Translations under genes and position numbers: made by a program
Source of the DNA: Candidatus Pacearchaeota archaeon
GTDB lineage: Archaea > Nanobdellota > Nanobdellia > Pacearchaeales > GW2011-AR1
DNA: 50,860 nt
Assembly (NCBI GenBank): GCA_016866955.1
Contig: VGKT01000004.1
Coordinates: 1 to 50,860 of the forward strand
Reading direction: 5' to 3'
The notes under the pieces: model-generated
The model's input: only the letters and a program-made list of their open reading frames with translations
The model's database searches: none
Told to the model about the DNA's origin: nothing
In this document: piece after piece, positions 9,416 to 19,469 of the stretch
Layout: each line of letters opens with the position of its first letter
How positions within the stretch are numbered: position 1 is the stretch's first letter

Positions 9416-10122
9416 GTGATATCATATCCTGTATAATCAAAGCCCCCTCCTTTCTTTCGGGGAAGTTGGGTATTTCGTTCTTGTTTGTCTTTTTTGAGTT
9501 CTTGTACCTCTTTCTTCATTTGATTGTATTCCCATTTTTCTTTGATAGCAACGAATGCTTTTTCCCAAACGCTGGTGAACATTCCGATATACATAACCCC
9601 TATGATGAGGGCGATTTGGAGTATGAGTTGCACGATTAAGGGGTTGATACCTAGAATGTTGAATCCTTGTGTGAGTCCAACGCCCCAGGATGCAATGGTG
9701 CGCTCGACTCCGAGTGCGGAGGCAAGCGTTGCTGTGGCGAAACCCAAAATCCAATGGAGTTTAGGGTCCCAGAGTTCTAAGAATGCAAGAAGACGTTTAA
9801 TCCAGGTACCGAGTGAGAGCCAGATAATGAAACTAAACAGGAAGAGAAAACTCCAACTGAATGGAATTCCTAGCAGAAATTTCCAGAGAAAGTTGAGTGA
9901 AGTGAGTTGACGTTCGGCTTCACGAATGTATTTTCCTGCAGTTGATTTATTGAGGAAGTCTACCCATTGTTCTTTAAGGTACTCATCGCGTGCTTGTTCG
10001 TCATTGAGTTTGTTGAGCGTCGTATCTACTTTGTCTACTTTGTCTTGGAACGGAAGTTCTGCAGCATACGTGAGAGGAATGAGAAGGACTATACAGAGAA
10101 TGAAAGGCACCACTCTTTTCAT
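9412..10122 (-). CDS. multi-TM membrane protein with signal peptide
   Basis: MKRVVPFILCIVLLIPLTYAA signal plus TM segments and a charged C-tail. Confidence 0.65.
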   Translation of the reverse strand: MKRVVPFILCIVLLIPLTYAAELPFQDKVDKVDTTLNKLNDEQARDEYLKEQWVDFLNKSTAGKYIREAERQLTSLNFLWKFLLGIPFSWSFLFLFSFIIWLSLGTWIKRLLAFLELWDPKLHWILGFATATLASALGVERTIASWGVGLTQGFNILGINPLIVQLILQIALIIGVMYIGMFTSVWEKAFVAIKEKWEYNQMKKEVQELKKDKQERNTQLPRKKGGGFDYTGYDIT

Positions 10123-10204
10123 CTTTCTTACTCGTTTTCAGCGGTTTTATATCTTTACTCTTTTCAAGAAAAATATAAAAGTTTATAAAGAGCATTTTCA
10201 TGTA

Positions 10205-10963
10205 ATGCGTATGAATAAAGGTGTGTTTGTTGTTTTCCTTCTTGCGTTACTTCTTGTACCGGGCGTGTTTGCAATACCCTCTGAATATGAAATCGCTGAT
10301 AAAGCGGTTACTGGCGTGAGTAACATTCTCAAGCCCCTCATGTCTGCTCTGGTCGGCGAGTCTAATGACCCAGATTTTCTTTATGCTAAATCTATTGTCT
10401 TTATCTTTCTTCTTACGCTTATCTGTACGATTGTAAGAAAGATACCAACTTTAGGAGATAATAAGCTTGTTGTGTTTGTTCTTGGTGCTACTTCTTCTCT
10501 CATTGCAGTTCGTTACATTACTCCTGAAAGATTCTCAGCGCTTCTTCTTCCTACTGATGGTCTCACGTTGGCTCTCTTCTTAGGAATACCTGTCATGTTA
10601 ACTTTCTTTGCGCTCCATCTTATGGACGTTCCTGCGTTTGGCCGACGCTTTGTTCTTGGGCTTATCACGTTTGCATACCTTGTCTTAGGAATCTCCCGTT
10701 GGGGTGAGATTCCAAACGAGTTTGTCTGGTTTTATCTTTCTGCAGTGGTGTTTATCCTCATTATGATTATGTTTGATAAGGGGGTTCATGGTTATTTCAA
10801 AAAGTGGGAAATTGATAAGTTTTATATCGGCGCGAAAGAGCGAACGATTGCTGCTCTTCAGGCAGAGTACCTTAATATCATCAATGTTAATACTACTGCT
10901 GGGAAAAATCGACGAGCAGCTATAGAGGCTGAACTTATTCGCTTGGGAAGCAATATACCTTAA
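10205..10963 (+). CDS. multi-TM membrane protein with signal peptide
   Basis: Start MRMNKGVFVVFLLALLLVPGVFA preferred over the 9926 start, which lies antisense to the upstream gene. Confidence 0.7.
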   Translation: MRMNKGVFVVFLLALLLVPGVFAIPSEYEIADKAVTGVSNILKPLMSALVGESNDPDFLYAKSIVFIFLLTLICTIVRKIPTLGDNKLVVFVLGATSSLIAVRYITPERFSALLLPTDGLTLALFLGIPVMLTFFALHLMDVPAFGRRFVLGLITFAYLVLGISRWGEIPNEFVWFYLSAVVFILIMIMFDKGVHGYFKKWEIDKFYIGAKERTIAALQAEYLNIINVNTTAGKNRRAAIEAELIRLGSNIP

Positions 10964-10998
10964 TTGCTTCTCTCTTTTTATCTAGCGTTGACTGAGAA

Positions 10999-11265
10999 AT
11001 GGTTTTTATTCTGGTAGCTCTGAAGATTGTCTTTGTTGCTGCTTTGATTTGTCTTTTAGGAGATAATATAATTCTCAAGCGATTGGAAGCAATTCAACGA
11101 TATAAAACGAATCGCTATGCTTTAGAAGGAGATTTGGCAGATATTCGTCGTCAAATCGTATTACTGAAGATATTGCGAATGGCATTACTCCCCGTAAGAG
11201 TGGAGAAGAACGTATTAAAGAACTTGAGAAACATCATTCATTCTTATCAAAGCGATTTTGATTGA
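10999..11265 (+). CDS. small hypothetical protein with N-terminal TM
   Basis: 88 aa ORF, single hydrophobic segment. Confidence 0.5.
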   Translation: MVFILVALKIVFVAALICLLGDNIILKRLEAIQRYKTNRYALEGDLADIRRQIVLLKILRMALLPVRVEKNVLKNLRNIIHSYQSDFD

Positions 11266-11284
11266 GTTTTTTCTTAAAAAATCT

Positions 11285-11530
11285 TTAATTCACTTTTCTA
11301 TAGCCTACAATGTTTTTTCCTTCGTAGATAGGTACTTCAGGTGATTGTGCGGATGATGAAGATTTCTTGACAAGGAAAATACCTATGAGAGCAAGCACGA
11401 GGCCTAGAATCATGGTAATCATATTGCTGAAAGGAAGCGTAACTGAAAGTGCGGTTTGCACAGGCTTGAATCCGAGTGCAAGTACGGCTATTCCTGCGAG
11501 TGTGAGCAGATATCCAACCACTTTATTCAT
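11285..11530 (-). CDS. small two-TM membrane protein
   Basis: 81 aa ORF, two hydrophobic segments. Confidence 0.5.
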   Translation of the reverse strand: MNKVVGYLLTLAGIAVLALGFKPVQTALSVTLPFSNMITMILGLVLALIGIFLVKKSSSSAQSPEVPIYEGKNIVGYRKVN

Positions 11531-11570
11531 AGCTCTTTTTAGAGTGTTTTGTATATAAATGTTCGGGTAG

Positions 11571-11702
11571 TTATGCTTCTTCGATTATTTTACGTAATTC
11601 TTGTACGTTTCTGAAAGGAATTCCCTTTTCTTTTTCACTTTTCTTGACTTCTGCTATAAATTCTGGTCGTAATGTAAGTTCACGTTTTTCTGTTATCTTC
11701 AT
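11571..11702 (-). CDS. 43 aa hypothetical small protein
   Basis: MKITEKRELTLRPEFIAEVKKSEKEKGIPFRNVQELRKIIEEA; below the ORF-track cutoff. Confidence 0.4.
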   Translation of the reverse strand: MKITEKRELTLRPEFIAEVKKSEKEKGIPFRNVQELRKIIEEA

Positions 11703-11773
11703 TCTATTTTTTAGTTATTAAAAGATTTATACTTTTCCCTCGATTTTAAATAGGTCAGCGTCTATACGGTGCC

Positions 11774-12547
11774 ATGGCACCATACGATGTATTAGGAAAC
11801 ATTGCTTTGGTTAAGTTTCCAAAGGGAACAACCATGCATGAGAAGAAACGATTTGCTGTTTTATTCATGCAAGAGCATCCTCGGATTACGACGGTGTTGG
11901 AGAAAACGGGGAAGATTGCGGGACGATTGCGTACTCCGACATCTCGTTGGTTGGGAGGAGAAAAAACGAAAGAAGCATTGTATGCCGAGAATGGGTGTGT
12001 GTTTCGATTGGAGGTAGATACCTGTTATTTTTCTCCTCGACTTGCTGAAGAACGTAAATTAATTGCAGGATTGGTAAGGAAAGGAGAACGAGTATTGGTG
12101 TTATTCGGCGGGGTGGGGCCGTTTGCTATTGTGATTGCAAAGAAGAACAAAGCAAAGGAAGTGGTGAGTGTGGAATTGGGCAAAGAACCAAGTCGCTATG
12201 CATTGGAAAACGTGAAACGGAATAAAGTCGTCGTGGATGTTGTGCAAGGAGATGTGAACAGAATCCTTCCAAGATTTGCTAAACAAGGGAAAGTGTTTGA
12301 TCGGATTGTAATGGCTCGTCCGAATTTGAAAGCTACCTTTTTGTCTTCTACCTTGCGTGTGGTAAAGAAAGGAACTCGGATTCATTATTACGGCTTTTGT
12401 CATGAAACTGAGTTGGAGGATATGCAACAGGCGCTTGTGAGAGAAGGGAAAGAGAAAGGAAAGAAGTTGCAGATTGTTGGGACGAAGAAAGCAGGAGATA
12501 TTGGTACACGGAAATATCGATATAGGATTGATTTAGTAGTACGGTGA
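11774..12547 (+). CDS. tRNA (guanine37-N1)-methyltransferase Trm5-like
   Basis: Met-10+/Trm5-like: DVLGNIALVKFP..., FSPRLAEERKLIAGLV, LFGGVGPFAIVIAK. Confidence 0.75.
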   Translation: MAPYDVLGNIALVKFPKGTTMHEKKRFAVLFMQEHPRITTVLEKTGKIAGRLRTPTSRWLGGEKTKEALYAENGCVFRLEVDTCYFSPRLAEERKLIAGLVRKGERVLVLFGGVGPFAIVIAKKNKAKEVVSVELGKEPSRYALENVKRNKVVVDVVQGDVNRILPRFAKQGKVFDRIVMARPNLKATFLSSTLRVVKKGTRIHYYGFCHETELEDMQQALVREGKEKGKKLQIVGTKKAGDIGTRKYRYRIDLVVR

Positions 12548-12556
12548 TATTTGACG

Positions 12557-12811
12557 TTAGCGAGTGAGTCCTGGAAGAAGAGTGGTGGGAATATATTGAT
12601 AGAGTGAGGTTGTCTGTTTGTAAGGCATTCTTTCTTGAGGTTGTAATTGTGCTAATGCCCCGAATTCTTGTTCGTATGCCCTGATCAATTTTTTTGTAGA
12701 TAATGGTTCTTCACTATATTCATTATATGTCGTTCGTGCTTCTTGTTCAAGTATTTGCTGGTTTGCCTTGCTTCCGTTCCCATAAGGAAATAAGTAGAGG
12801 TCAGTATCCAT
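12557..12811 (-). CDS. small hypothetical protein downstream of the HerA-like ATPase
   Basis: 84 aa ORF 4 nt after the HerA ORF, same strand. Confidence 0.45.
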   Translation of the reverse strand: MDTDLYLFPYGNGSKANQQILEQEARTTYNEYSEEPLSTKKLIRAYEQEFGALAQLQPQERMPYKQTTSLYQYIPTTLLPGLTR

Positions 12812-12815
12812 GTAT

Positions 12816-14117
12816 CTATAACTGTAACTCCGCTTTTATAGCTGTAGGTGCTTCTCCGCCGTGCCAGGTAAAACGCGGGCGGACGCGCATAGGGTAGAGA
12901 CGTTCTGAATTATCGTCTAAGACAAGTGCAGCACCTTTGACGGGTGGAAGATCATCCATTGCTTGTTTGAGTGATGAAAGGAGATAGGATTGCATCATAG
13001 ATTGCAATGCTTCCACATCTGCGGTTGCAGTGACGCGATGAGCAATAACTATGTCTGCTTGAGAAAGAACGTCTGTATGGATTTTACCGGGCTGTTGTGT
13101 CGCAAGGACGAGTGAGAGGCCTGGCTGTCTTCCTTCACGGAGGACTTGAATGAGAGCATCGGTTGCAGGGGTTTTTTCATCTTTAGGGAGAAATTCATGT
13201 GCTTCATCGATAAAAAGCCAGACGAGTGGGTCTTGTGTTGCTGATTTGTAAGAAAGATAGTCTTGGCCATGTTGGAGCGCATATCGTTCTTCTTGTTTTC
13301 TACTTTCCATTCTACTGATGAATATTTTTCGAGTGAGAATGTTGATGACTAATGCTCTGATGTTAAATGCTCCGATTGAACTATACACTGAAGTATCAAT
13401 TATAGTTGTCTTACCGGGCGGGATGAGTTCTTTAATGGTTGTGCCTTCTGCTGTTTCGGAGAATACCCCCCAATTCGTTGCCGCTTTAAATAACGAGCTT
13501 ACTATATTTTTTGTCTCAAGTGTTGCTTTGGAATCTTGTTCCACTATAGTTTGAAGTTCAGCCAGAGTATAATTTATTGGTGCATTTGCAAGCGTATTTT
13601 GAATAAGTACTCCCGCAGGACTTGTTAGCGAGAGATTAAAAAGTGTTATCCAGTCTTCTGCTTGAAGTTCGGAGGCAGCTAATGCAAACGTGGCATCAAA
13701 CGGAATGCTGTTGCTTCGATACACATGTGTTTTTCCTGCAGGAACAAGTACTTTGATAGGGAGTGATTTCGTTTCCAGGTTCCATTCTTTCAATAATGGG
13801 CTGTCCTTTTCATTTTTAAACTTCATAGTCCAGAAAATACCCATTGTATCAAATATGAGGGAAGAGACGTTCCGTGCAGTTTCAGGAGAAAGGCAAGCAA
13901 GTTCTTCTGCGATCGCGCCGAGCGTGTATGATTTTCCACTCCCTCTTTTTCCTGCAATTAATATTACGTGAGAACGTGCGACATCTACTTTAAGCGTATT
14001 TGAAAGAGATGTATAGGTGCCCATTTTAACATACCCTTTCCCTAGATAAATAAGACCACGAGCACCGAATCTTTGTTTATCTGCAGTATCTCTTCCTATC
14101 ACCACATCTATTCCCAT
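12816..14117 (-). CDS. HerA/DUF87-type hexameric ATPase
   Basis: Walker A AGKRGSGKSYTLGAIAEEL; LFIDEAHEFLP Walker B; VLREGRQPGLSLVLATQQPGKI. Confidence 0.85.
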   Translation of the reverse strand: MGIDVVIGRDTADKQRFGARGLIYLGKGYVKMGTYTSLSNTLKVDVARSHVILIAGKRGSGKSYTLGAIAEELACLSPETARNVSSLIFDTMGIFWTMKFKNEKDSPLLKEWNLETKSLPIKVLVPAGKTHVYRSNSIPFDATFALAASELQAEDWITLFNLSLTSPAGVLIQNTLANAPINYTLAELQTIVEQDSKATLETKNIVSSLFKAATNWGVFSETAEGTTIKELIPPGKTTIIDTSVYSSIGAFNIRALVINILTRKIFISRMESRKQEERYALQHGQDYLSYKSATQDPLVWLFIDEAHEFLPKDEKTPATDALIQVLREGRQPGLSLVLATQQPGKIHTDVLSQADIVIAHRVTATADVEALQSMMQSYLLSSLKQAMDDLPPVKGAALVLDDNSERLYPMRVRPRFTWHGGEAPTAIKAELQL

Positions 14118-14335
14118 TCTCTTTGTACGAAGCGGGAGTTATTAAAACTAGTGGGAAGATTTTGATACATCTTTGTGCCTTTTTTTATGATTCTCCCTGC
14201 TCTTTTTCTGATTTAATTTTCGTTCCTTGACAAATGATGTAGGGTTCCTCGTAGGTATTTTGAAGGATGAGTAAAAAATTCTTTTTTTTTTGCCGCAGTA
14301 ATAATATGCAAAAAATATCTTACTTAAGGAAGATA

Positions 14336-14365
14336 CTTTTTATTACGCTTGGCTTTTTATTACGC
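14336..14365. repeat. 13-bp direct repeat CTTTTTATTACGC
   Basis: Exact copies at 14336-14348 and 14353-14365, 4-bp spacer. Confidence 0.7.
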
Positions 14366-14781
14366 AGTATTAACCTCGATTAATTGCAACTTTCTTTTAG
14401 TTGCACAAAAAAGCTTTTTTCTTTTTAAAACGTGTAGGCTATTAGTGATGAATATTGCTGCTATTCGAATCAAAGGAAACTTTAGATCACATTCAAAGCT
14501 ATCTTTTTTTAGTATGCCTTTTTTCTCGCAAAGCTCTCTCTCTACACACTTTAATTAATCGTGATTTTAGAACAAGCATATTGCGATGTTCGCATCACGG
14601 GCAGAAAATTTTTGTATGACTGCTTTGACCCAAGTGCTTGATCTGCAAGTACTATTCGATGAAAGTAATTTTAATTGCACAGATTGTGATGAAATTCTCA
14701 AGATAATCTTGCTTGTATATTACACAATACTTGTTTTATATATCCATAACCTTTTTATACCCCCTTTAAGTCTTGCAAAGT

Positions 14782-15780
14782 ATGGAACATGATACAAAGA
14801 AGGTGAAACACGCACATCCTGCTGCTCATGCCTCTTCTGATTCTATTGAAATTCCTATTGGTAAATGGATGCATGCAATCAAATCAAATGGGTGGGTTGT
14901 TGCAACCATTATTTTTGGTGTTCTTTCTCTTGTATTGCTTGTTTTAGTTATGCAAGGAACGGGCGGAGGCTCGGGTGATGACGCAGCAAAAAATTTAGTT
15001 TCTTTTATTAAACAACAAGGATCTGATGCAACTTTGGTGAGCGTGGTGAAGGAAGGAGCATTATACAAGGTTACGTTATCGATTGATGGGCAAACTGCTC
15101 CTATTTATGTGACACTCGATGGAAAATATGCCGTTCCTCAACCAATTCCTATTGATGGTGCTGCTCCTACTGACGGTTCTGGAACGAATACCCCTCGACC
15201 TTCTTCTGATCCTGTTCAAGTAAATATTTCAGGAAGCCCGGTATTGGGCCAGGCAAATGCTCCTGTTACGATTGTTGAATTCTCTGATTATCAATGCCCA
15301 TTCTGTCGAAAGTTTTGGAGTGAAGCATATGCACAATTGAAGACTGACTATATTGCTACGGGTAAAGTAAAACTTGTGTTTAAAGATTATCCACTTGATT
15401 TCCATGCAATGGCAGGTAAAACTGCTGAAGCAGTTCGTTGTGTTCGTGATCAACGAGGGGATACCGGGTATTTCTTATATCATGATAAAGTATTTGCTGA
15501 ACAGATGAAGCTTGATGGAGGAACAGTGAAGAGCACGGTTTCCTATACGGTTGATGACTTGAAGAAATGGGCTCAAGCATTGGGAGATGTTAATGCTGCT
15601 ACTTTTGCAACCTGTTTAGATTCAGGTAAATATACTGCGGCTGTTGCTGCTGATCAAGCGTATGGTCAATCATTAGGTATTTCAGGTACTCCTGGATTCT
15701 TTGTGAATGGTCGAGTTCTTGAAGGAGCACAACCTTTCGCTGCATTTAAGCGATTGATTGATGCGGAGCTTGCAGCATGA
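14782..15780 (+). CDS. membrane-anchored DsbA-family thioredoxin-fold protein
   Basis: TM anchor then FSDYQCPFCRKFW and GISGTPGFFVNGR. Confidence 0.9.
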   Translation: MEHDTKKVKHAHPAAHASSDSIEIPIGKWMHAIKSNGWVVATIIFGVLSLVLLVLVMQGTGGGSGDDAAKNLVSFIKQQGSDATLVSVVKEGALYKVTLSIDGQTAPIYVTLDGKYAVPQPIPIDGAAPTDGSGTNTPRPSSDPVQVNISGSPVLGQANAPVTIVEFSDYQCPFCRKFWSEAYAQLKTDYIATGKVKLVFKDYPLDFHAMAGKTAEAVRCVRDQRGDTGYFLYHDKVFAEQMKLDGGTVKSTVSYTVDDLKKWAQALGDVNAATFATCLDSGKYTAAVAADQAYGQSLGISGTPGFFVNGRVLEGAQPFAAFKRLIDAELAA

Positions 15781-16145
15781 AACTTGCAGAATTAAAAGCA
15801 GGACAAGGTAAAGTTGATGTTTCAGTTACCGTTAGTGCTAAAGGAGATGTTCGTTCATTTGATAAATATGGGAAACAATTGCGCGTATGTAACGCAACGG
15901 TTAGCGATGGTGAAAGTGAAATGACACTCACTCTCTGGAATGATGAAATTGATATGGTACAAGTTGGCGCAAAACTTCAAGTTTCAAATGGATATGTTTC
16001 TGAATTTCAAGGAAAAAAGCAATTGAGTGCAGGAAAGTTTGGCAAATTGATTGTTGGTGATGGTGCTGCTGCTCCTCTAAAAGCGAAAGCTCCTGCAAAA
16101 GCAAAACCTGCTCCTGCATCCTCTGATGACGAAATGGCTTTCTAA
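15777..16145 (+). CDS. OB-fold single-stranded DNA-binding protein
   Basis: RPA/SSB-like OB-fold ([29 protein letters not shown]) with an Ala/Lys/Pro-rich acidic tail. Confidence 0.75.
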   Translation: MKLAELKAGQGKVDVSVTVSAKGDVRSFDKYGKQLRVCNATVSDGESEMTLTLWNDEIDMVQVGAKLQVSNGYVSEFQGKKQLSAGKFGKLIVGDGAAAPLKAKAPAKAKPAPASSDDEMAF

Positions 16146-16146
16146 G

Positions 16147-16749
16147 ATGATTACGTTACCAAAATTACCGTATGCGTATAGTGCTCTTGCTTCGTTCGTT
16201 GGGACTCAAACGATGGAAATTCATCATACTAAACATCATCAAACATATGTTGATAAGTTGAATGAAGCTTTGAGTAAATATCCTTCTTTAGGAAAACAAC
16301 CAGTTGAAGAACTTTTATCGGATCTTGACACTGTTCCTGCAGATATACGTATGGCTGTTCGTAATCATGGAGGAGGGCATGTGAATCATTCCTTATTCTG
16401 GGAAATTCTGAGCCCTCATGAACAAAAAATACCTAAATCCTTTGAAAAAGTGTTGGTACAGGCGTTTGGAAGTGTGGATGCATTTAAGGAACAGTTTAGT
16501 GCTGCTGCACTCAGTCGATTTGGAAGTGGATGGGCTTGGTTGGTGGTGGATGGAGATTCAGTAGAGATTTACTCTACTCCTAATCAAGATTCTCCCTTGA
16601 TGGAAGGAAAGATTCCTTTGTTGGGGTTAGATGTCTGGGAACATGCGTATTATTTACACTATCAGAATAAACGTGCAGATTATGTGAAAGCATTCTGGAA
16701 ACATGTGAATTGGGATAAAGTTGTCTCTTTGTATGATACAACACAATAA
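16147..16749 (+). CDS. sod: Fe/Mn superoxide dismutase
   Basis: [62 protein letters not shown]. Confidence 0.95.
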   Translation: MITLPKLPYAYSALASFVGTQTMEIHHTKHHQTYVDKLNEALSKYPSLGKQPVEELLSDLDTVPADIRMAVRNHGGGHVNHSLFWEILSPHEQKIPKSFEKVLVQAFGSVDAFKEQFSAAALSRFGSGWAWLVVDGDSVEIYSTPNQDSPLMEGKIPLLGLDVWEHAYYLHYQNKRADYVKAFWKHVNWDKVVSLYDTTQ

Positions 16750-16803
16750 GCTCTTTGATCGGTTTATGAGACTCTTTTTATAGTGCCGTAATCTCTTTAA
16801 AGC

Positions 16804-17838
16804 GTGAGGATACCTATTGGTATGGATGGTAAAGTGATCTGGATTATTGTTTGTTTGGGGATTATTGGAGGAGGTATTATATGGAATGTTTCTGATTTTC
16901 GTTCTTCACCTGATTCTTTGCCTTCGTGTACTGTGCTTCAGAATGGAGAAGGGCCAGGACTTGTATTTTTTGGAACGAAAGAGCAAACAGAACAATATAT
17001 GGGTGCCTTGTATGCGGTAAAACCATTTGATGAAGCTCGAGAACGATTTAGTGTTTCCTATATTGATTCAGTGAAGCCTTCTTGTGAATTGTATAAGGGT
17101 ATTGCATTGTTATGTTATTCTCGTGAGCTTGTTCAACAAGCTGCTGCTTGTCCACATGATTTTATTGTTGTTTTAGAAGAACACCCTGCTTCTATTCGTA
17201 GCTCGGCTTTCAAAAATGTCATTAGTTTGAATACTGCTCATCAACTTTCTGTGTTTACACATGAATTTGGACACGCTTTTGGAGATTTTGCTGAAGAATA
17301 CACTCCTGCTTCCCTTCCTTCTTCAAGTGATAATTGTCAATCAACTTGTGAGAAGTTTGATTTGAAAGATGGTTGTTATCAAGGATGTTCTGAAGGGGAG
17401 TATTATCGTTCTATTGATGTGGGGATTATGCGTAGTTTATATGCAACACGTTATGGGACCTGGCATGAAGCATATTTACGAAAACTATTAGGAATTGAGC
17501 GTTCTTCGATTATTACTGGTAACGCTATCGCACCACCTGATTGTGCTAGCCAAACGTATTCTTTGGTGACTTTGAATCGTTCTGCGGGAGGACTGCGCAT
17601 TATTGATGTTGCTCCTGGCCAAGGATGTGGACAAAGTATTACGAGTATTGATGCGAGTCAGTTCATAATCTTTACTGATGTACAACATGATGGGGTTGAA
17701 ACCATTTCAGGAGAAATGTATGATTATCAAGGGATTGTCTATGCGGCAGTTTCTCAAGATATTACCACATTACAACTTACTCAGAAGGGTCAACTTATTG
17801 GGGAGGTGCATCTTGGTGCAACACTTTGTAAAGCGTAA
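16804..17838 (+). CDS. membrane-anchored zinc metallopeptidase, M64-like
   Basis: N-terminal TM; HEFGHAFGDFAEEY zinc motif; GTG start at 16804 or ATG at 16822. Confidence 0.7.
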   Translation: MRIPIGMDGKVIWIIVCLGIIGGGIIWNVSDFRSSPDSLPSCTVLQNGEGPGLVFFGTKEQTEQYMGALYAVKPFDEARERFSVSYIDSVKPSCELYKGIALLCYSRELVQQAAACPHDFIVVLEEHPASIRSSAFKNVISLNTAHQLSVFTHEFGHAFGDFAEEYTPASLPSSSDNCQSTCEKFDLKDGCYQGCSEGEYYRSIDVGIMRSLYATRYGTWHEAYLRKLLGIERSSIITGNAIAPPDCASQTYSLVTLNRSAGGLRIIDVAPGQGCGQSITSIDASQFIIFTDVQHDGVETISGEMYDYQGIVYAAVSQDITTLQLTQKGQLIGEVHLGATLCKA

Positions 17839-18298
17839 GGGATACTGCACCCCCCGAACGGATAAGCGTAGGGGGTTAGCTCCGGTTGTGGGAGTTACGT
17901 TGATGATACTCGTAGGTGTTATTGCTCTTGTTGCAATAGGGGCTTTTATATTTACTTTAGTGAATAAACCTCAATTATCTCCGACGGTGAGTTGTTTTGA
18001 TGCACAAACTGAGCAACCGTTTATGGTTACCTCTGCCTGTTACAATGTCTCTAGTAAGATTGTACACGTTGATGTGTATCGTGTTGCTTCAGGATATGTG
18101 TATGATTCGTTATTGTTTACGTTACAGGGAGCGAAAAGTAGTTCTTGGACTTGTGGGAAAGGTTGTGGGTTGTGTACTCTTGGAAAGATTGGAGAAACAA
18201 AAAGGTATTACTCTCTTCCTTTGGATGATAAACCTGCTTCGTTAGAAGTATTTGCGAATGGTTGTTCGTTAGCGAGTTCTTTTCTTTCCTCTTGTTAA
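17816..18298 (+). CDS. archaeal type IV pilin-like / class III signal protein
   Basis: KRRGLAPVVGVTLMILVGVIALVAIGAFIF N-terminus; GTG start in frame, overlaps the upstream metallopeptidase. Confidence 0.65.
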   Translation: MQHFVKRKGYCTPRTDKRRGLAPVVGVTLMILVGVIALVAIGAFIFTLVNKPQLSPTVSCFDAQTEQPFMVTSACYNVSSKIVHVDVYRVASGYVYDSLLFTLQGAKSSSWTCGKGCGLCTLGKIGETKRYYSLPLDDKPASLEVFANGCSLASSFLSSC

Positions 18299-18299
18299 G

Positions 18300-19463
18300 T
18301 TATTTAATAAGAAATGCTACTTCATCTTCGTTAAGCTTTAATTGTTCTTGAACTCCTGGTTGTTTGATAATGTGTCGAATGATTTCAAAGTCTCTTAGAG
18401 CACGAGGTATTGAACAATGAGCATAGAGGGCATATTTTTTTGCAATACTCTTCTTTTGAATTATTTTCTGATTATGTTGCCAGATCTTAAGAATACGTTT
18501 TGGTGCTTGATAGGGTGTGAATCCTGATTGTGGGGCTGGTTTTGCGTATGAAATACCTGCACTTTGAAAGATGTTCTGATATACAAGGAATCGCCAGAAC
18601 TGATTTTTGTAAATTCTTCCTCTAAAGACATCTGCTTTGCTTAATGCAGTGTATGCTTTGACTAGTGCTTCGTTTTTGTATTCTCGTGGAATATTTTCTT
18701 CAATCCAGAGCAGTACTTCATCTAATGAGAGTTTTGTACTATCAAAGAGATCAAGAAAGTCTTGTCTTTCTTTGAAAAGTCTTCGTAAAATGTTGAAAAT
18801 ATTCTCTTCAATATCTCTTCGTTCAGTTGTGTCTATTTTACTGTCTGTATGAGCATAGGAGTGTAAATCATTCAATGCTGCTCGTAAGTCTCCCTGTGAT
18901 TTAATTGCTAATTGTTGGAGTGTAGTGAGATCTTTGGTGACTTCTTCCTTTATCGTTATTTTCTGTAAGAGTTGCACCATACTTGCAGGTGGAAGAACTT
19001 TCATTTCAACAAGAGTACACATTTGTCGTATGGGGGCTAATTTTGATTGCCAAATATCGTTACAAGTCATGATAACGGGGTGTTTTGCGACTTCTAAGAT
19101 ACGAACTAATTCAGGTATTCCTCCAATATCACTTCCGGTAACTCCATCTACTTCATCCATGATGATTATTTTACCTTTTTTGAAAAGACTTTGTTGTTGT
19201 GCTGCTGGTTTGAGAAGTTCTTCTAATTTTGCTTTATTACGTGTATCTGAAGCATTTAATTCAAATACTTCTAAATTATTTTCATGTGCTGCTGCAAGTG
19301 CAAGGGATGTTTTTCCTGTTCCTGCTGGGCCATGTAAAATAATTCCTTTCTTTTTTGGGAAATCATGTAAGAAGGCCTTTATTTCTAAAATTGCTTTTTC
19401 TTGTCCAATAAAATCCCCATATTTTATTGCACGATATTTTTCAGCAAGATTTTCGTAGACCAT
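18300..19463 (-). CDS. rfcL: replication factor C large subunit
   Basis: ENLAEKYRAIKYGDFIGQEKAILEIKAFL; GPAGTGKTSLA; IMDEVDG. Confidence 0.9.
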   Translation of the reverse strand: MVYENLAEKYRAIKYGDFIGQEKAILEIKAFLHDFPKKKGIILHGPAGTGKTSLALAAAHENNLEVFELNASDTRNKAKLEELLKPAAQQQSLFKKGKIIIMDEVDGVTGSDIGGIPELVRILEVAKHPVIMTCNDIWQSKLAPIRQMCTLVEMKVLPPASMVQLLQKITIKEEVTKDLTTLQQLAIKSQGDLRAALNDLHSYAHTDSKIDTTERRDIEENIFNILRRLFKERQDFLDLFDSTKLSLDEVLLWIEENIPREYKNEALVKAYTALSKADVFRGRIYKNQFWRFLVYQNIFQSAGISYAKPAPQSGFTPYQAPKRILKIWQHNQKIIQKKSIAKKYALYAHCSIPRALRDFEIIRHIIKQPGVQEQLKLNEDEVAFLIK

Positions 19464-19469
19464 GAGTGC

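Noticed and set aside
9926-10204. N-terminal extension of the 345 aa ORF
   Set aside because: Antisense to the 9412-10122 gene; a signal-peptide start exists at 10205
14118-14781. C/D-box sRNA candidates (TGATGA/GTGATGA near 14450 and 14690)
   Set aside because: No matching D/D' boxes at proper spacing and no terminal stem
18925-19458. Plus-strand 177 aa ORF
   Set aside because: Antisense to rfcL
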